From positions 1 through 25,824 of the forward strand of contig CAZCVI010000098.1 of NCBI GenBank assembly GCA_964502145.1: a stretch of 25,824 nt of DNA, given 5' to 3'. Positions 1 to 7,645 of the stretch are shown here, one piece after another. The translations under genes and the position numbers were made by a program. The stretch is from CAZCVI01 sp964502145. GTDB taxonomy: Bacteria > Acidobacteriota > Aminicenantia > UBA2199. Numbering within the stretch: position 1 is the first letter of the stretch; every line of letters begins with the position of its first letter. Under the pieces are notes generated by a model. That model was not told the origin of the DNA, ran no database searches, and saw only the letters and a list, made by a program, of their open reading frames with translations.

Positions 1-437
1 TCTCGCAAACTCTTATTGGATAATCCTCTTGCTCGAAAATAATCTGGAAGGTCCGTTTAAAATAAATCCCCTCCCTTCTTAGTCCGCCACCTACCAACCA
101 GCAAAAACACATCTGCCCCGCCCCACATGGCCGAATAAGGCCGAATAATTGTTCTATTTACATAAATAGAATTGCTATTTTCGTATCGCGAGCGGTTTTC
201 CAAGAAAAAGAGAAGCGGTATTTGTTTTTGGTGTTTTCGCTGACCTAAAGATCGTTTTTTATTTATTTTCCTTCGCAAATTCCACTCCGACTTCGTTAAT
301 TTTCGCCTTCCCGCAGGGTTTCGCATGAGAATTTACGGCAGCCATCAATAAAACGGCGCAGCCAATAGGCGTAAATAGAATTTAAATAAAAACAAATACA
401 TTCCTATTTATTTGAATAGGAAATATTTTGTTTTGCC
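1..437. other. Gene-poor leader region with small hairpins and a tandem 10-mer
   Basis: I see no supportable gene here. A minus-strand open frame (326 to 57, 89 codons) has no Shine-Dalgarno and a composition unlike a normal protein (many Arg/Lys/Asn), so I do not call it. Visible structure: a tandem direct repeat GGCCGAATAA at 129-138 and 139-148; a perfect 8-bp hairpin TTCTATTT/AAATAGAA at 152-171 with loop ACAT; an 11-base direct repeat TAAATAGAATT at 163-173 and 372-382; and a further hairpin at 401-422. The minus frame encodes a KSEWNL peptide around 276-293 that resembles peptides in two other intergenic frames of the window (see findings). Confidence 0.5.
401..422. terminator. AT-rich hairpin, possible bidirectional terminator
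   Basis: Perfect 8-bp inverted repeat TTCCTATT (401-408) and AATAGGAA (415-422) with a 6-nt loop, followed on + by the T-rich stretch ATATTTTGTTTT and also flanked by T-rich sequence when read on -. It sits just upstream of the promoter of the gene at 496 and could insulate it from upstream transcription. The stem is weak (AT-rich), so confidence is low. Confidence 0.35.
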
Positions 438-466
438 TTGAATAAAGTGGTAATTTATTGTACAAT
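438..466 (+). promoter_or_regulatory. Sigma-70-type promoter for the gene at 496
   Basis: TTGAAT (438-443), exactly 17 bp, then TACAAT (461-466). Predicted start near 473 gives a leader of about 23 nt that carries a TAGGAGG Shine-Dalgarno at 484-490. Confidence 0.6.
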
Positions 467-495
467 TATCTATGTTCAACGAATAGGAGGCTTCC

Positions 496-1011
496 ATGGC
501 TGATGGGAATCTGAGGATTAAAGTATCAATAGGCGGTTTTGAGATCGAATTGGAGGGCGAAAGCGAAACTGTGGTCCGCCAGTTCGAGGATATAAAGAGA
601 AACGGGCTGGGTAGAATACCCTTTGCCGCGTCATTCCTATCTCCATGGGAAACCGAAGAGTCTTCAACCAATACTTCCATTAAATTCGAGCCAACCACCC
701 CGCTGGTTACCGAATATGAATCATTAAATAATGTCGTTTTGAAGCAATTACCCGGTTCTGAAACTGAGTGGGTTCTGATTTATGCTTTTTATGCCTCGGA
801 TTTCGGCAAGAAAAAATTTACCCGCGACCATATCTTGGACAAATACGACGAAAGCACCAGAACCTCAACCAGCAACCGCAGCAACCTTTCCAATAACATC
901 AAAACACTGATCCGTAACAATTTACTGGCCGCTCATTCCGCCACTGAATTTATCATCACTGCCAGTGGTATTGATATGTCTAAAAGAATCATAGACAGGA
1001 AACCCAAATGA
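496..1011 (+). CDS. Hypothetical protein with a probable C-terminal winged-helix-like domain
   Basis: A soluble 171-residue protein, not recognised as a named family. Residues 1-35 form an amphipathic beta-type segment (LRIKVSIGGFEIELEGESE) reminiscent of short N-terminal modules in uncharacterised proteins; residues 45-85 look like a flexible linker rich in Ser, Thr and Glu; residues 88-165 are helix-rich and basic, with a K-x-F-T-R-D-H-I-L segment and an S-N-R-S-N-L-S-N-N-I-K-T-L-I-R-N-N-L helix that reads like a winged helix. There is no signal peptide or membrane segment. The ATG is well placed behind TAGGAGG (5-nt gap), and a good promoter lies upstream, so the gene is very likely real. 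It ends 20 bp from the convergent PHP gene. A DNA-binding or adaptor role is inference only. Confidence 0.8.
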   Translation: MADGNLRIKVSIGGFEIELEGESETVVRQFEDIKRNGLGRIPFAASFLSPWETEESSTNTSIKFEPTTPLVTEYESLNNVVLKQLPGSETEWVLIYAFYASDFGKKKFTRDHILDKYDESTRTSTSNRSNLSNNIKTLIRNNLLAAHSATEFIITASGIDMSKRIIDRKPK

Positions 1012-1031
1012 AGACCTTGTTTATATTTTTT

Positions 1032-2804
1032 TTAATAAACTCCCAGATACTTTAATAACAATTCCCCTTCTGTTCCCTCATAAGCCCCCACATTATTGAT
1101 CCCAATAAAAAATGATCGAATCTTCGCCATATTCGCCGCTTGTTTTTTACCGAAATAGGCATGAAACTTCTCAAAAGGAATCACCACCTTGCGCCACTCC
1201 GGCGTGACCAAAAAAGAGTGCCGGTAACTGGTCCCATTGCCACCTGAACCATTTCCATCTTCCTCTCCTGTGCGGAACTCCACCCAGAAACGCAGTTGTT
1301 TGCTCCCCCTGGTTTCTAAAACAACCCCCCTGTACCCTGACAGGTCCAACTCTTTGCGTAACGCCAAAACCGACCAGAAATCGATCTTTGCCGAGCCATT
1401 CTTTCCCAGTTTGAATTTGAACCTCGTCACTCCGGCTGGTACATTTTCCACCGGAACTTTTAGTTCCATTACCCCTTCAGAGCCACTGTTTTTTTCCACA
1501 ATAAATCCCACCCTGTCACCATTGTCCAGCAACCGTCGCTTTACTGTGACCGCCATTTCTTTAACCTTCCTCTCATCCACTTGTGCAGGTTTCATACCCA
1601 CATAAAAGGGATTGGTAATCAACCATGGCAAGTGATTGAACATATTGTCCCGAACATATAATTCCAACCGGTACACCCCCCGTCCCGTCACACCGATCTT
1701 TTGCCATTTTTTTTGTTTATTTATCATTCGTTCTATTTCTACCCCATCCTTAATCACCCGGATCTCCGTATCAAAATTCATCGGTAACATGACCACCAAT
1801 TTTCCTTTTTCCTGCCACGTCGCCCCCCCCATTTCCATCCGCTGACCCTTTTCATCATCAACAAAAAAGGCATCGAAACCATTCGCCGGAGCAATCGCTT
1901 CAATCACATTAAAGAACTGTCCCTGCCGCAACCCCCGCACAATCTCATCAGCAGCTTTATATGCATCCTTTTCCCGCGTCTCAGTCGTTCTCACATACAC
2001 CGTCATGATCTCGAACATCGATTTATAAGATGGTAAATCCAGAAAAATTTTTTTTGTCAGCGGTATTTTTGCATGAGCATCCAATGCGTAAATACCTGAA
2101 TACTGCCGCAACATATTCGCATCCTTATTCAACTCATCCCATTTTTTTATATCGGCGATAGGGTAGGACATCGTATTAAGCAACGCGTATTTCGAATTGA
2201 TCCAGTATTTAAAAGGAAATACCAACAGTTTTAACAACCCCACTTTCCGTGCTTCCGAATAGGAACTTAACACTTCCAGACCACTGAAATCACGGATATC
2301 CCAGTCCCTCCAGCTTATACGATTGTCAAAAGGATGAGCAATAAAACAAACCCCATTTTCATTCTCCTTGACAATTTCATCAATTGCTTCCTGTGGTTCG
2401 GGTGGAAAAATATAATCCGGGGTTCGATAACCCATCACTGCCAGATGCCCACAATTGAGTGAGAACTCCGAGCCACCAATCAATAAAACGTTGTTTCGCC
2501 AAGATGTTGAAGCCGAGGATTTTAAATTCGGTTGTCCATGATCCGTCAAAACTACAAAATCCAATCCCAATGACCCCGCTGCCTTTGTAATATCTTCCAC
2601 TGTTCCCCTGCCGTCCGAATAAATCGAATGCACATGATACACGCCCTTCCTATAAACCGGCTGCAACGGGGAGTCATTCTTCGTGGACCGATAAAAGAAA
2701 GATGGTATTATGTTCACTACCACGACAATGACCAATAATAAAAGAATGTATTTTAATATCTTCCTGAATTTTTGTTTTTTGCTTGTTTTTTCTTCTTTTT
2801 TCAT
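1032..2804 (-). CDS. Membrane-anchored PHP-domain metallo-phosphoesterase with C-terminal CBM-like domain
   Basis: 590 residues. A basic N-terminus precedes a single membrane helix (about 17-37), so the bulk is probably extracytoplasmic. The PHP domain follows: H57-x-H59 in a HVHSIYSDG motif, TDH at 87-89, E113 and H120 in the GSEF...GH stretch, a further His in FIAHPFD (H157) and a late D242-A-H244, i.e. the metal ligands of CehA/McbA-like PHP hydrolases appear intact. Roughly residues 330-420 look beta-rich, and the last 120 residues (LDLSGYRGVVLETRG..., W..VVIPFEKF) resemble a CIA30/CBM11-type jelly-roll. Substrate unknown; a surface phosphodiesterase acting on a glycan- or lipid-linked phosphate is inference. 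No Shine-Dalgarno precedes the ATG (CTTCCT is there instead), and the promoter predicts a nearly leaderless mRNA. It is divergent from the CDF gene. Confidence 0.88.
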   Translation of the reverse strand: MKKEEKTSKKQKFRKILKYILLLLVIVVVVNIIPSFFYRSTKNDSPLQPVYRKGVYHVHSIYSDGRGTVEDITKAAGSLGLDFVVLTDHGQPNLKSSASTSWRNNVLLIGGSEFSLNCGHLAVMGYRTPDYIFPPEPQEAIDEIVKENENGVCFIAHPFDNRISWRDWDIRDFSGLEVLSSYSEARKVGLLKLLVFPFKYWINSKYALLNTMSYPIADIKKWDELNKDANMLRQYSGIYALDAHAKIPLTKKIFLDLPSYKSMFEIMTVYVRTTETREKDAYKAADEIVRGLRQGQFFNVIEAIAPANGFDAFFVDDEKGQRMEMGGATWQEKGKLVVMLPMNFDTEIRVIKDGVEIERMINKQKKWQKIGVTGRGVYRLELYVRDNMFNHLPWLITNPFYVGMKPAQVDERKVKEMAVTVKRRLLDNGDRVGFIVEKNSGSEGVMELKVPVENVPAGVTRFKFKLGKNGSAKIDFWSVLALRKELDLSGYRGVVLETRGSKQLRFWVEFRTGEEDGNGSGGNGTSYRHSFLVTPEWRKVVIPFEKFHAYFGKKQAANMAKIRSFFIGINNVGAYEGTEGELLLKYLGVY

Positions 2805-2813
2805 AGGAAGATT

Positions 2814-2842
2814 ATTATATCATTTTAAACTCTGGTAGCCAA
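2814..2842 (-). promoter_or_regulatory. Promoter for the PHP gene, predicted near-leaderless
   Basis: Read on the minus strand: TTGGCT (2842-2837), 17 bp, TATAAT (2819-2814). The usual 7-nt step puts +1 near 2807, while the ATG starts at 2804, so the leader would be about 3 nt with no ribosome-binding site. Confidence 0.6.
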
Positions 2843-2870
2843 CCTTTTTTACAAGTCCCAAAAAAATATC

Positions 2871-2899
2871 TTGACTAAAATCCCAAATCATCTTAAAAT
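2871..2899 (+). promoter_or_regulatory. Promoter for the CDF gene, predicted near-leaderless
   Basis: TTGACT (2871-2876), 17 bp, TAAAAT (2894-2899). Predicted +1 near 2906; the ATG is at 2908 and no Shine-Dalgarno is visible upstream. It lies in the 103-bp divergent gap shared with the PHP promoter. Confidence 0.6.
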
Positions 2900-2907
2900 A
2901 ACAACTT

Positions 2908-3831
2908 ATGAAAAAATCAAATTCATCCAAAACTGTAATTTTTAGTGCCCTGTTTGCCAACTTGTTTATTGCCGCCATTAAATTTTTCGTGGCGTTTCTA
3001 ACAAGTTCATCCGCCATGTTGGCCGAAGCCATTCACTCCTCTGCCGATACCCTAAACCAACTCTTCTTACTCGTCGGTATTAAGAAAGCTGAAAAAAACC
3101 CTGATTCTCTTCACCCCTTTGGTTTCTCCGGTGAATTGTACTTTTGGTCCTTTATCGTCGCGATTATCCTATTCAGCGCTGGTGGAGTCTTTTCCATCTA
3201 TGAAGGCATTCTCAAGTTCAAACATCCAGAACCCGTTGAACACATCAACTATGCCTTTGTCGTACTCATTTTCGCCATCCTGGCCGAAAGCATTTCTTTC
3301 TATCAGGCTACCAGGAAAATCAATGTAGAACGTCAAGGCGTTCCCGTGTTCCAGTACCTGCGCAAAACCAAGAAATCAGAACTGATCGTTGTGTTCCTTG
3401 AAGATTTGGCCGCTATATTAGGTCTTTCCGTTGCCCTGCTGCTCCTCTTCCTGCAACACATTACCCATATCCTCATCTTCGACAGCATTGCGTCTATGAT
3501 CATTGGTTTGATACTATGCATCGTCGCTTTCTTCCTGGGCAATGAAATTCGCTCCCTACTCATCGGCGAAAGCGCTGAACCCAGACTGATTAAAGAAATC
3601 GGCACCATCTTCGAAGAAGAAGAAAGCATCAATAAAGTCATCCATATCAAATCCCTACAACTCGGCCCCGAAGATATCCTCATCTCTGTCAAAGCCGAAT
3701 TCAACCACCGCCTCACTTCCATTGAGATTTGCAACCTCATTAACGGCATAGAAAAAGATATTCGCCAACGCTACCCCGATGTGAAAAAAATCTTCATTGA
3801 ACCGGATATATACAATAACGGCAATGGATAA
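2908..3831 (+). CDS. Cation diffusion facilitator (CDF) transporter, ZnT9-like
   Basis: 307 residues, probably a proton-coupled divalent-cation (Zn-type) exporter in the inner membrane. About six hydrophobic helices fill residues 8-215. TM2 carries H43-S-S-A-D47 (the HxxxD metal site) followed by TLNQ; the loop has the family HPFGF motif (69-73); TM5 has L-E165-D166-L-A-A-x-L-G-L instead of the usual HxxxD, which is the pattern of the SLC30A9/ZnT9-like branch as I recall it. Residues about 220-300 form the cytoplasmic ferredoxin-like domain. The substitution in TM5 makes the metal specificity uncertain. The ATG at 2908 has no Shine-Dalgarno but a promoter ending 8 nt upstream. The stop overlaps the start of the glycosyltransferase gene (ATGGATAA), suggesting coupled translation. 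Confidence 0.92.
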   Translation: MKKSNSSKTVIFSALFANLFIAAIKFFVAFLTSSSAMLAEAIHSSADTLNQLFLLVGIKKAEKNPDSLHPFGFSGELYFWSFIVAIILFSAGGVFSIYEGILKFKHPEPVEHINYAFVVLIFAILAESISFYQATRKINVERQGVPVFQYLRKTKKSELIVVFLEDLAAILGLSVALLLLFLQHITHILIFDSIASMIIGLILCIVAFFLGNEIRSLLIGESAEPRLIKEIGTIFEEEESINKVIHIKSLQLGPEDILISVKAEFNHRLTSIEICNLINGIEKDIRQRYPDVKKIFIEPDIYNNGNG

Positions 3832-4750
3832 AATCGATAAAGTATCCATTGTGATGCTCAGTTTTAACCGCCAAGCCGATGTGGCTGAAGGTGTGACCCA
3901 ACTTCTTAACCAAGGTTACCCTGATATCGAGATTATTGTCGTGGATAATGGTTCTACCGACGGCACCCCCCAAATGGTGGGCGAACAATTTCCCCTGGTA
4001 CGTCTTATCGCCCTGCCTAACAACATCGGCGTGGCTGCTTATAATATTGGGTTCAAAGAAGCCCGTGGTCAATATATCGTGATCTTAGACGACGATTCCT
4101 TTCCCGGTCCCAAAGCGATTTCCCGCATGGTAGAAGAATTCCATAACAACCCCGCCCTAGGCATCATCGCATTTGATGTCCGCAATTATTACGACTATGA
4201 AAAATGCACCAAACCACACGACAAGAATAATAATTCGGACGAAAATATGGATAACAAAGAAAATAAAATAGGGGAGAACCCTGCCTGCCGATACCAAATG
4301 GCCTTTAACGGGGCAGGCGCGGGTATCCGTAAAAAATGTCTCGAAGAAGTAGGTGGATACCCCGAAGAGTTTTTTCTCTACTGGAACGAACAAGACCTGG
4401 CCATCCGCATCCTCAATGCTGGTTACCAAATCCAATGGTTCACTGATATCATCTCCTATCACAAATATTCACCCGCCAACCGCGAATCCTTACGCGCCCC
4501 ATTCTTCTACACCCGCAACCTATACTGGCTCATCTGGAAATACTTCCCCATTAAAAAAATAATCACAGATTCCTGCCAATTGTTCTACTACAGTATCTAT
4601 TACTCCCTCGAACAAAAAACCACCATCTACCTCAAAGCTACCTTCTCCGCCCTATTCCATATCGAAAAAATCCGCCGCCAGCCCACCAAAAAAGAAATAA
4701 TAAAAAATCTCCGCCTAACCTACCGCCTCCCCTTTATTTATTATAAATAA
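3824..4750 (+). CDS. Family 2 glycosyltransferase (GT-A fold)
   Basis: 308 residues from the ATG at 3824. The N-terminus VSIVMLSFNR, the VVDNGSTDG motif (39-47), NN-I-G-V-A (66-71) and the DDD triad at 89-91 (ILDDDSFPG) mark a GT2 enzyme of the rhamnosyltransferase-like group, using a nucleotide-sugar and a divalent metal at the cytoplasmic membrane face. An NEQDLAIR segment around residue 190 supplies the acidic ED-type catalytic base, and the C-terminal third is basic and aromatic, fitting peripheral membrane contact. Residues about 127-147 (KNNNSDENMDNKENK) are a low-complexity insertion. A TTG start at 3797 inside the CDF gene would add nine residues that do not match the family start, so I use the ATG that overlaps the CDF stop. 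Acceptor unknown. Confidence 0.9.
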   Translation: MDKIDKVSIVMLSFNRQADVAEGVTQLLNQGYPDIEIIVVDNGSTDGTPQMVGEQFPLVRLIALPNNIGVAAYNIGFKEARGQYIVILDDDSFPGPKAISRMVEEFHNNPALGIIAFDVRNYYDYEKCTKPHDKNNNSDENMDNKENKIGENPACRYQMAFNGAGAGIRKKCLEEVGGYPEEFFLYWNEQDLAIRILNAGYQIQWFTDIISYHKYSPANRESLRAPFFYTRNLYWLIWKYFPIKKIITDSCQLFYYSIYYSLEQKTTIYLKATFSALFHIEKIRRQPTKKEIIKNLRLTYRLPFIYYK

Positions 4751-4763
4751 CAATTCTATGACA

Positions 4764-4792
4764 TTGAACTTCCACCGTATTTATGGTAACAT
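4764..4792 (+). promoter_or_regulatory. Promoter for tatA-tatC
   Basis: TTGAAC (4764-4769), 17 bp, TAACAT (4787-4792), with a TGG directly before the -10 (extended -10 feature). Predicted start near 4799 gives a leader of about 33 nt including AAAGGAGG at 4821-4828. Confidence 0.6.
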
Positions 4793-4831
4793 AGAATATG
4801 ATGAAATTTCTAAAAATATAAAAGGAGGACT

Positions 4832-5104
4832 ATGTTCGGCTCAATCGGATTACCCGAAATAATTATGATATTACTCGTGGTGCTACTGTTATTCGGCCCC
4901 GACAAATTACCAGACTTCGCCAAAACTTTCGGTAAAACCATCAGGGAATTCAGAAAAACAATCAACGAAGCCAAATCTACCATTGAAGATGAAATCGAAA
5001 AAGCAGATGTGGCCGAAGATATAAAAGACATTAACCACGACATCAAACAAATCGCCAAATTTGAAGTAGATGATACCTATGAAAAAGGAAACGAACCCAA
5101 ATAA
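4832..5104 (+). CDS. tatA: Twin-arginine translocase subunit TatA/TatE
   Basis: 90 residues with the complete TatA plan: a short N-terminus (MFGSIGLPE), one membrane helix (about 8-22, IIMILLVVLLLFG), the hinge F-G-P-D-K-L-P, then an amphipathic helix (DFAKTFGKTIREFRKTI) and a charged, disordered tail. TatA oligomers form the conduit through which folded Tat substrates cross the inner membrane. FGPDKLP fits both TatA and TatB naming; with no second copy nearby, a bifunctional minimal TatA-TatC system is plausible. A strong AAAGGAGG sits 3-4 nt before the ATG. It overlaps tatC by up to 35 bp. A likely Tat substrate (DUF362 protein) is encoded at 13490-14395. Confidence 0.95.
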   Translation: MFGSIGLPEIIMILLVVLLLFGPDKLPDFAKTFGKTIREFRKTINEAKSTIEDEIEKADVAEDIKDINHDIKQIAKFEVDDTYEKGNEPK

Positions 5105-5897
5105 AAACGCCAAAGAACCAACCATGAAAAACGAAAAAGAAGACCTCAACGAAAAGAACCCGGAACCCAAGACTGGCAGACACAATCAAATGAGCTTTTT
5201 CGAGCACCTGGGCGAACTGCGTAAACGAATCCTGATATCCTTTGGGTTTATCATGGTTTTTTTCCTTGTCTCTTGGAATTTTGTCGATAAAGTGTACCAC
5301 TGGTTCTCCCTGCCTATCCTCAAATTTCTGCCTGTCGGCCAAAAACTTGCCTTCACCGCCCTCACCGAGCCCTTTATGATGTACATCAAACTCTCTTTTA
5401 TCACAGCCATTTTCGTGGCCTCGCCCTTCATCTTTCATCAGTTGTGGCTTTTCATCTCCCCAGCCCTTTATAAAAAAGAAAAAAGGCTGGTATTCCCTTT
5501 TGTTTTTTTTACCACCTTTTTCTTCATATTGGGCGGTGCTTTTGGTTACTACTATATTTTTCCTTGGGCGTGCAGGTTCTTCCTTGAAGTAGGTAAGGAC
5601 TTCATGGCTATTATTACTATCGAAGAATATTTTTCCCTGGCATTTCGCGTTCTTTTTGGGATAGCTGTCATTTTCGAACTCCCGGTTCTGGCTTTCGTAC
5701 TAGCCAAAATAGGCATTCTGACCTCCTCTTTCCTGATCAAATACTTCAAGTACGCTATCGTCATCATCTTCATCATTGCCGCAATCATCACGCCCACCCC
5801 CGATATGGTCACCCAATCCCTGTTTGCTGCCCCCATGATCCTGCTTTACATTTTAAGCATCGGTATCGCAAAAGTATTCGGCCCAAAAAAGGAATAA
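5070..5897 (+). CDS. tatC: Sec-independent protein translocase TatC
   Basis: 275 residues. After a charged, low-complexity N-terminal stretch of about 40 residues comes the hallmark M-S-F-F-E-H-L-G-E-L-R-K-R, then six membrane helices. Later hallmarks are present: SPAL-YKKEKR in the cytoplasmic loop, FP-F---T---F--GG-F-Y, the internal helix pair around EEYFSLAFRV and the E-L-P conserved turn (IFELPVLAF), and the near-terminal TPTPDMVTQ. TatC binds the twin-arginine signal. Start choice is uncertain: ATG at 5070, 5079 or 5124 are all possible, none with a good Shine-Dalgarno; overlap with tatA suggests coupled translation. The extra N-terminal 40 residues are unusual compared with the common start near MSFFEHL. 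Confidence 0.95.
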   Translation: MIPMKKETNPNKNAKEPTMKNEKEDLNEKNPEPKTGRHNQMSFFEHLGELRKRILISFGFIMVFFLVSWNFVDKVYHWFSLPILKFLPVGQKLAFTALTEPFMMYIKLSFITAIFVASPFIFHQLWLFISPALYKKEKRLVFPFVFFTTFFFILGGAFGYYYIFPWACRFFLEVGKDFMAIITIEEYFSLAFRVLFGIAVIFELPVLAFVLAKIGILTSSFLIKYFKYAIVIIFIIAAIITPTPDMVTQSLFAAPMILLYILSIGIAKVFGPKKE

Positions 5898-5967
5898 TTT
5901 ATTTTTAATTTTTTTTGTGGAAATAATTGCTTTAATCTGGTAAACTATTTAATTAGGAGTAACAAAC

Positions 5968-6948
5968 ATGTTAATATACGTCTATAAGTTAATCTTTATT
6001 TTAGTTTTTGCTTTAATCGGGTATAAGAACCCCCCCTTTGAGGGTACTTCTAATCTTTATGGGGGTATTATCGGTGCAGGATTTGCGCTAGCGCTGGTTT
6101 TGTTGTCCTTAAGAATTAGAAAAACCGAACTAAAAGTTATCTGGAGCGCCACCATTGGAGTGTTAGGTGGAGCGTTGGTTGGCTTTACCTTGTTCAAATT
6201 GTTTGAAGAGGTATTCCGGTCTTGGAACGCTCTTATTTTCTTACGGACACTGTTCTTATTTGGTTTTCCTACCACGGGCCTTTTTGTCGGAATTAATAAA
6301 CCCAATATGTTCTCCCCATTGAACATACGGGAATTTTTCCGGGGCAGCAGTGCGTTCACCGACTCATTCCTTTTGGATACCAGTGCTATTATTGACGGCA
6401 GAATCCTTCCCATTACTCTTTCCGGTTTCATTGAAGGCGAACTGATTATTACCCAGTTCGTTCTGGCTGAACTTCAATCCATCGCTGATTCCAGTGATCC
6501 TACCAAAAAAGTCAGAGGCCGCCGCGGTCTGGATGTCATTGAGAAATTACGCAGCAATTCTCAACTCAGCGTCACCATTCTCAATAAAAACATCAGCGGC
6601 GTTAAAACAGTCGATCAAAAAATCGTCTTACTGGCCAAAGACCAGAACTTTAAAATCGTAACCAACGATATCAACCTCAGTAAAATCGCCAAGTTACAGG
6701 ATATCAAAGTTCTCAATGTCAATGAATTGGCCTTCGCCCTCAAACCTATCGTTTACCCCGGTGAACATCTGAAAGTTCATATCAATAAGGCTGGCAAAGA
6801 AAAGAAACAAGGTATCGCTTACCTGGAAGACGGCACCATGATCGTGATCGATGATGCCAAAAACGACATCGGCAGAGCCATGGACGTGGAAGTCACCTCC
6901 GTCTTGCAGACCACTTCCGGGAAAATGATTTTCGGAAAGAAATTGTAA
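5968..6948 (+). CDS. Membrane PIN/TRAM-domain protein, YacL-like
   Basis: 326 residues. Four hydrophobic helices (about 1-18, 31-50, 57-78, 88-109) anchor the protein; residues 133-258 are a PIN nuclease-fold domain with the acidic set D137 (LLDTSAIIDGR), E169, D216 and D234 (VTNDINL); residues about 264-326 form a TRAM RNA-binding domain (PGEHLKVHINKAGKEKKQGIAYLEDGTMIVIDDA). This is the YacL/PilT-N-TRAM architecture of Firmicutes and relatives, where it also sits next to isoprenoid ispD/ispF genes, as it does here with ispF. Cellular role is not established; a membrane-bound RNase is the family inference. AGGAG at 5955-5959 lies 8 nt before the ATG. A good hairpin terminator follows the stop, so it is probably a separate unit from ispF. 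Confidence 0.93.
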   Translation: MLIYVYKLIFILVFALIGYKNPPFEGTSNLYGGIIGAGFALALVLLSLRIRKTELKVIWSATIGVLGGALVGFTLFKLFEEVFRSWNALIFLRTLFLFGFPTTGLFVGINKPNMFSPLNIREFFRGSSAFTDSFLLDTSAIIDGRILPITLSGFIEGELIITQFVLAELQSIADSSDPTKKVRGRRGLDVIEKLRSNSQLSVTILNKNISGVKTVDQKIVLLAKDQNFKIVTNDINLSKIAKLQDIKVLNVNELAFALKPIVYPGEHLKVHINKAGKEKKQGIAYLEDGTMIVIDDAKNDIGRAMDVEVTSVLQTTSGKMIFGKKL

Positions 6949-6970
6949 GTAAAACATTATCAAGAAAGAA

Positions 6971-7003
6971 CAGCCGTACCGGCTATTTATAGCGGTACGG
7001 CTG
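6971..7003 (+). terminator. Rho-independent terminator after the PIN/TRAM gene
   Basis: 10-bp perfect stem CAGCCGTACC (6971-6980) and GGTACGGCTG (6994-7003), extended inside by GCT/AGC with one bulged G, followed by ATTTATTTA. It separates the PIN/TRAM gene from ispF. Confidence 0.7.
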
Positions 7004-7041
7004 ATTTATTTACAAAGGAAAAATTAAAAAGAATTAAAACC

Positions 7042-7527
7042 ATGTTGAAAATACGCTCCGGTATCGGTTACGATATTCATCGCATAAAAAAAGGCGACGG
7101 CCTCATTATCGGAGGTATCAAAATTTCTACAGAATTAAAATTTGTGGCTCATTCTGATGGCGACCTACTCATTCATGCACTCATTGATTCACTGTTAGGT
7201 GCTGCTGGAGAAAATGATATCGGTGAACTTTTCCCCGATACCGATGGCCGTTACAAAAATATCCAAAGCACTCTACTGCTACAACAAGTCCTTGACATCC
7301 TGAAAAATAAAAATTTTGAAATTATCAACATTGATGCCGTTATCATTGCCGAATCACCCAAAATCAGCCCCTTTAAAGAACAAATCAAAGCCAATATGGC
7401 CTCACTTCTAAACATTCCAGTGGAAGACTTCAATATAAAAGCCAAAACCAAGGAAAAAATCGGTGCTGTCGGTAGGGGAGACGCGATGGAATGTTTCTGT
7501 GTATCAATGATACGAAAACAAATTTAA
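7042..7527 (+). CDS. ispF: 2-C-methyl-D-erythritol 2,4-cyclodiphosphate synthase
   Basis: 161 residues, full length. IspF makes the cyclic diphosphate of the MEP isoprenoid pathway in the cytoplasm. Metal ligands D11 and H13 (GYDIH) and H45 are present, as are the HSDGD loop (37-41), LGAAGENDIGELFPDTD (52-68) and the C-terminal T-K-E-K-I-G-x-x-G-R-G-D-x-M-E-C signature with the catalytic/ligand Thr and Glu. Presence of IspF implies the MEP route rather than mevalonate. No clear Shine-Dalgarno lies near the ATG (only a purine-rich stretch) and I see no convincing promoter after the upstream terminator; ispD is not adjacent. Confidence 0.96.
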   Translation: MLKIRSGIGYDIHRIKKGDGLIIGGIKISTELKFVAHSDGDLLIHALIDSLLGAAGENDIGELFPDTDGRYKNIQSTLLLQQVLDILKNKNFEIINIDAVIIAESPKISPFKEQIKANMASLLNIPVEDFNIKAKTKEKIGAVGRGDAMECFCVSMIRKQI

Positions 7528-7542
7528 GCTCATTGTTGAGCT
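7527..7542. repeat. Short hairpin after ispF
   Basis: AGCTCA (7527-7532) and TGAGCT (7537-7542) around TTGT, abutting the ispF stop codon. It lacks a T-tract, so I do not call it a terminator. Confidence 0.35.
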
Positions 7543-7564
7543 CAAAACGTTGCATTCGCTCATC

Positions 7565-7593
7565 TTGACCTGATATATAAGCGTGAATATACA
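7565..7593 (+). promoter_or_regulatory. Promoter for der
   Basis: TTGACC (7565-7570), 17 bp, TATACA (7588-7593). Predicted start near 7600 leaves a leader of about 46 nt containing AAGGAGA (7632-7638), 7 nt before the der ATG. Confidence 0.6.
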
Positions 7594-7645
7594 TTATACA
7601 TCGACCTAATACTTAAACCTAACAAATAAATAAGGAGATTATCAT

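Noticed and set aside
57..326. 89-codon minus-strand frame in the left intergenic region
   Set aside because: No Shine-Dalgarno, odd composition, overlaps hairpins and a tandem 10-mer; kept only as part of the EWELPL-like observation.
3797..3823. TTG start for the glycosyltransferase
   Set aside because: The added nine residues lie inside the CDF gene and do not fit the GT2 N-terminus; ATG at 3824 overlaps the CDF stop and fits.
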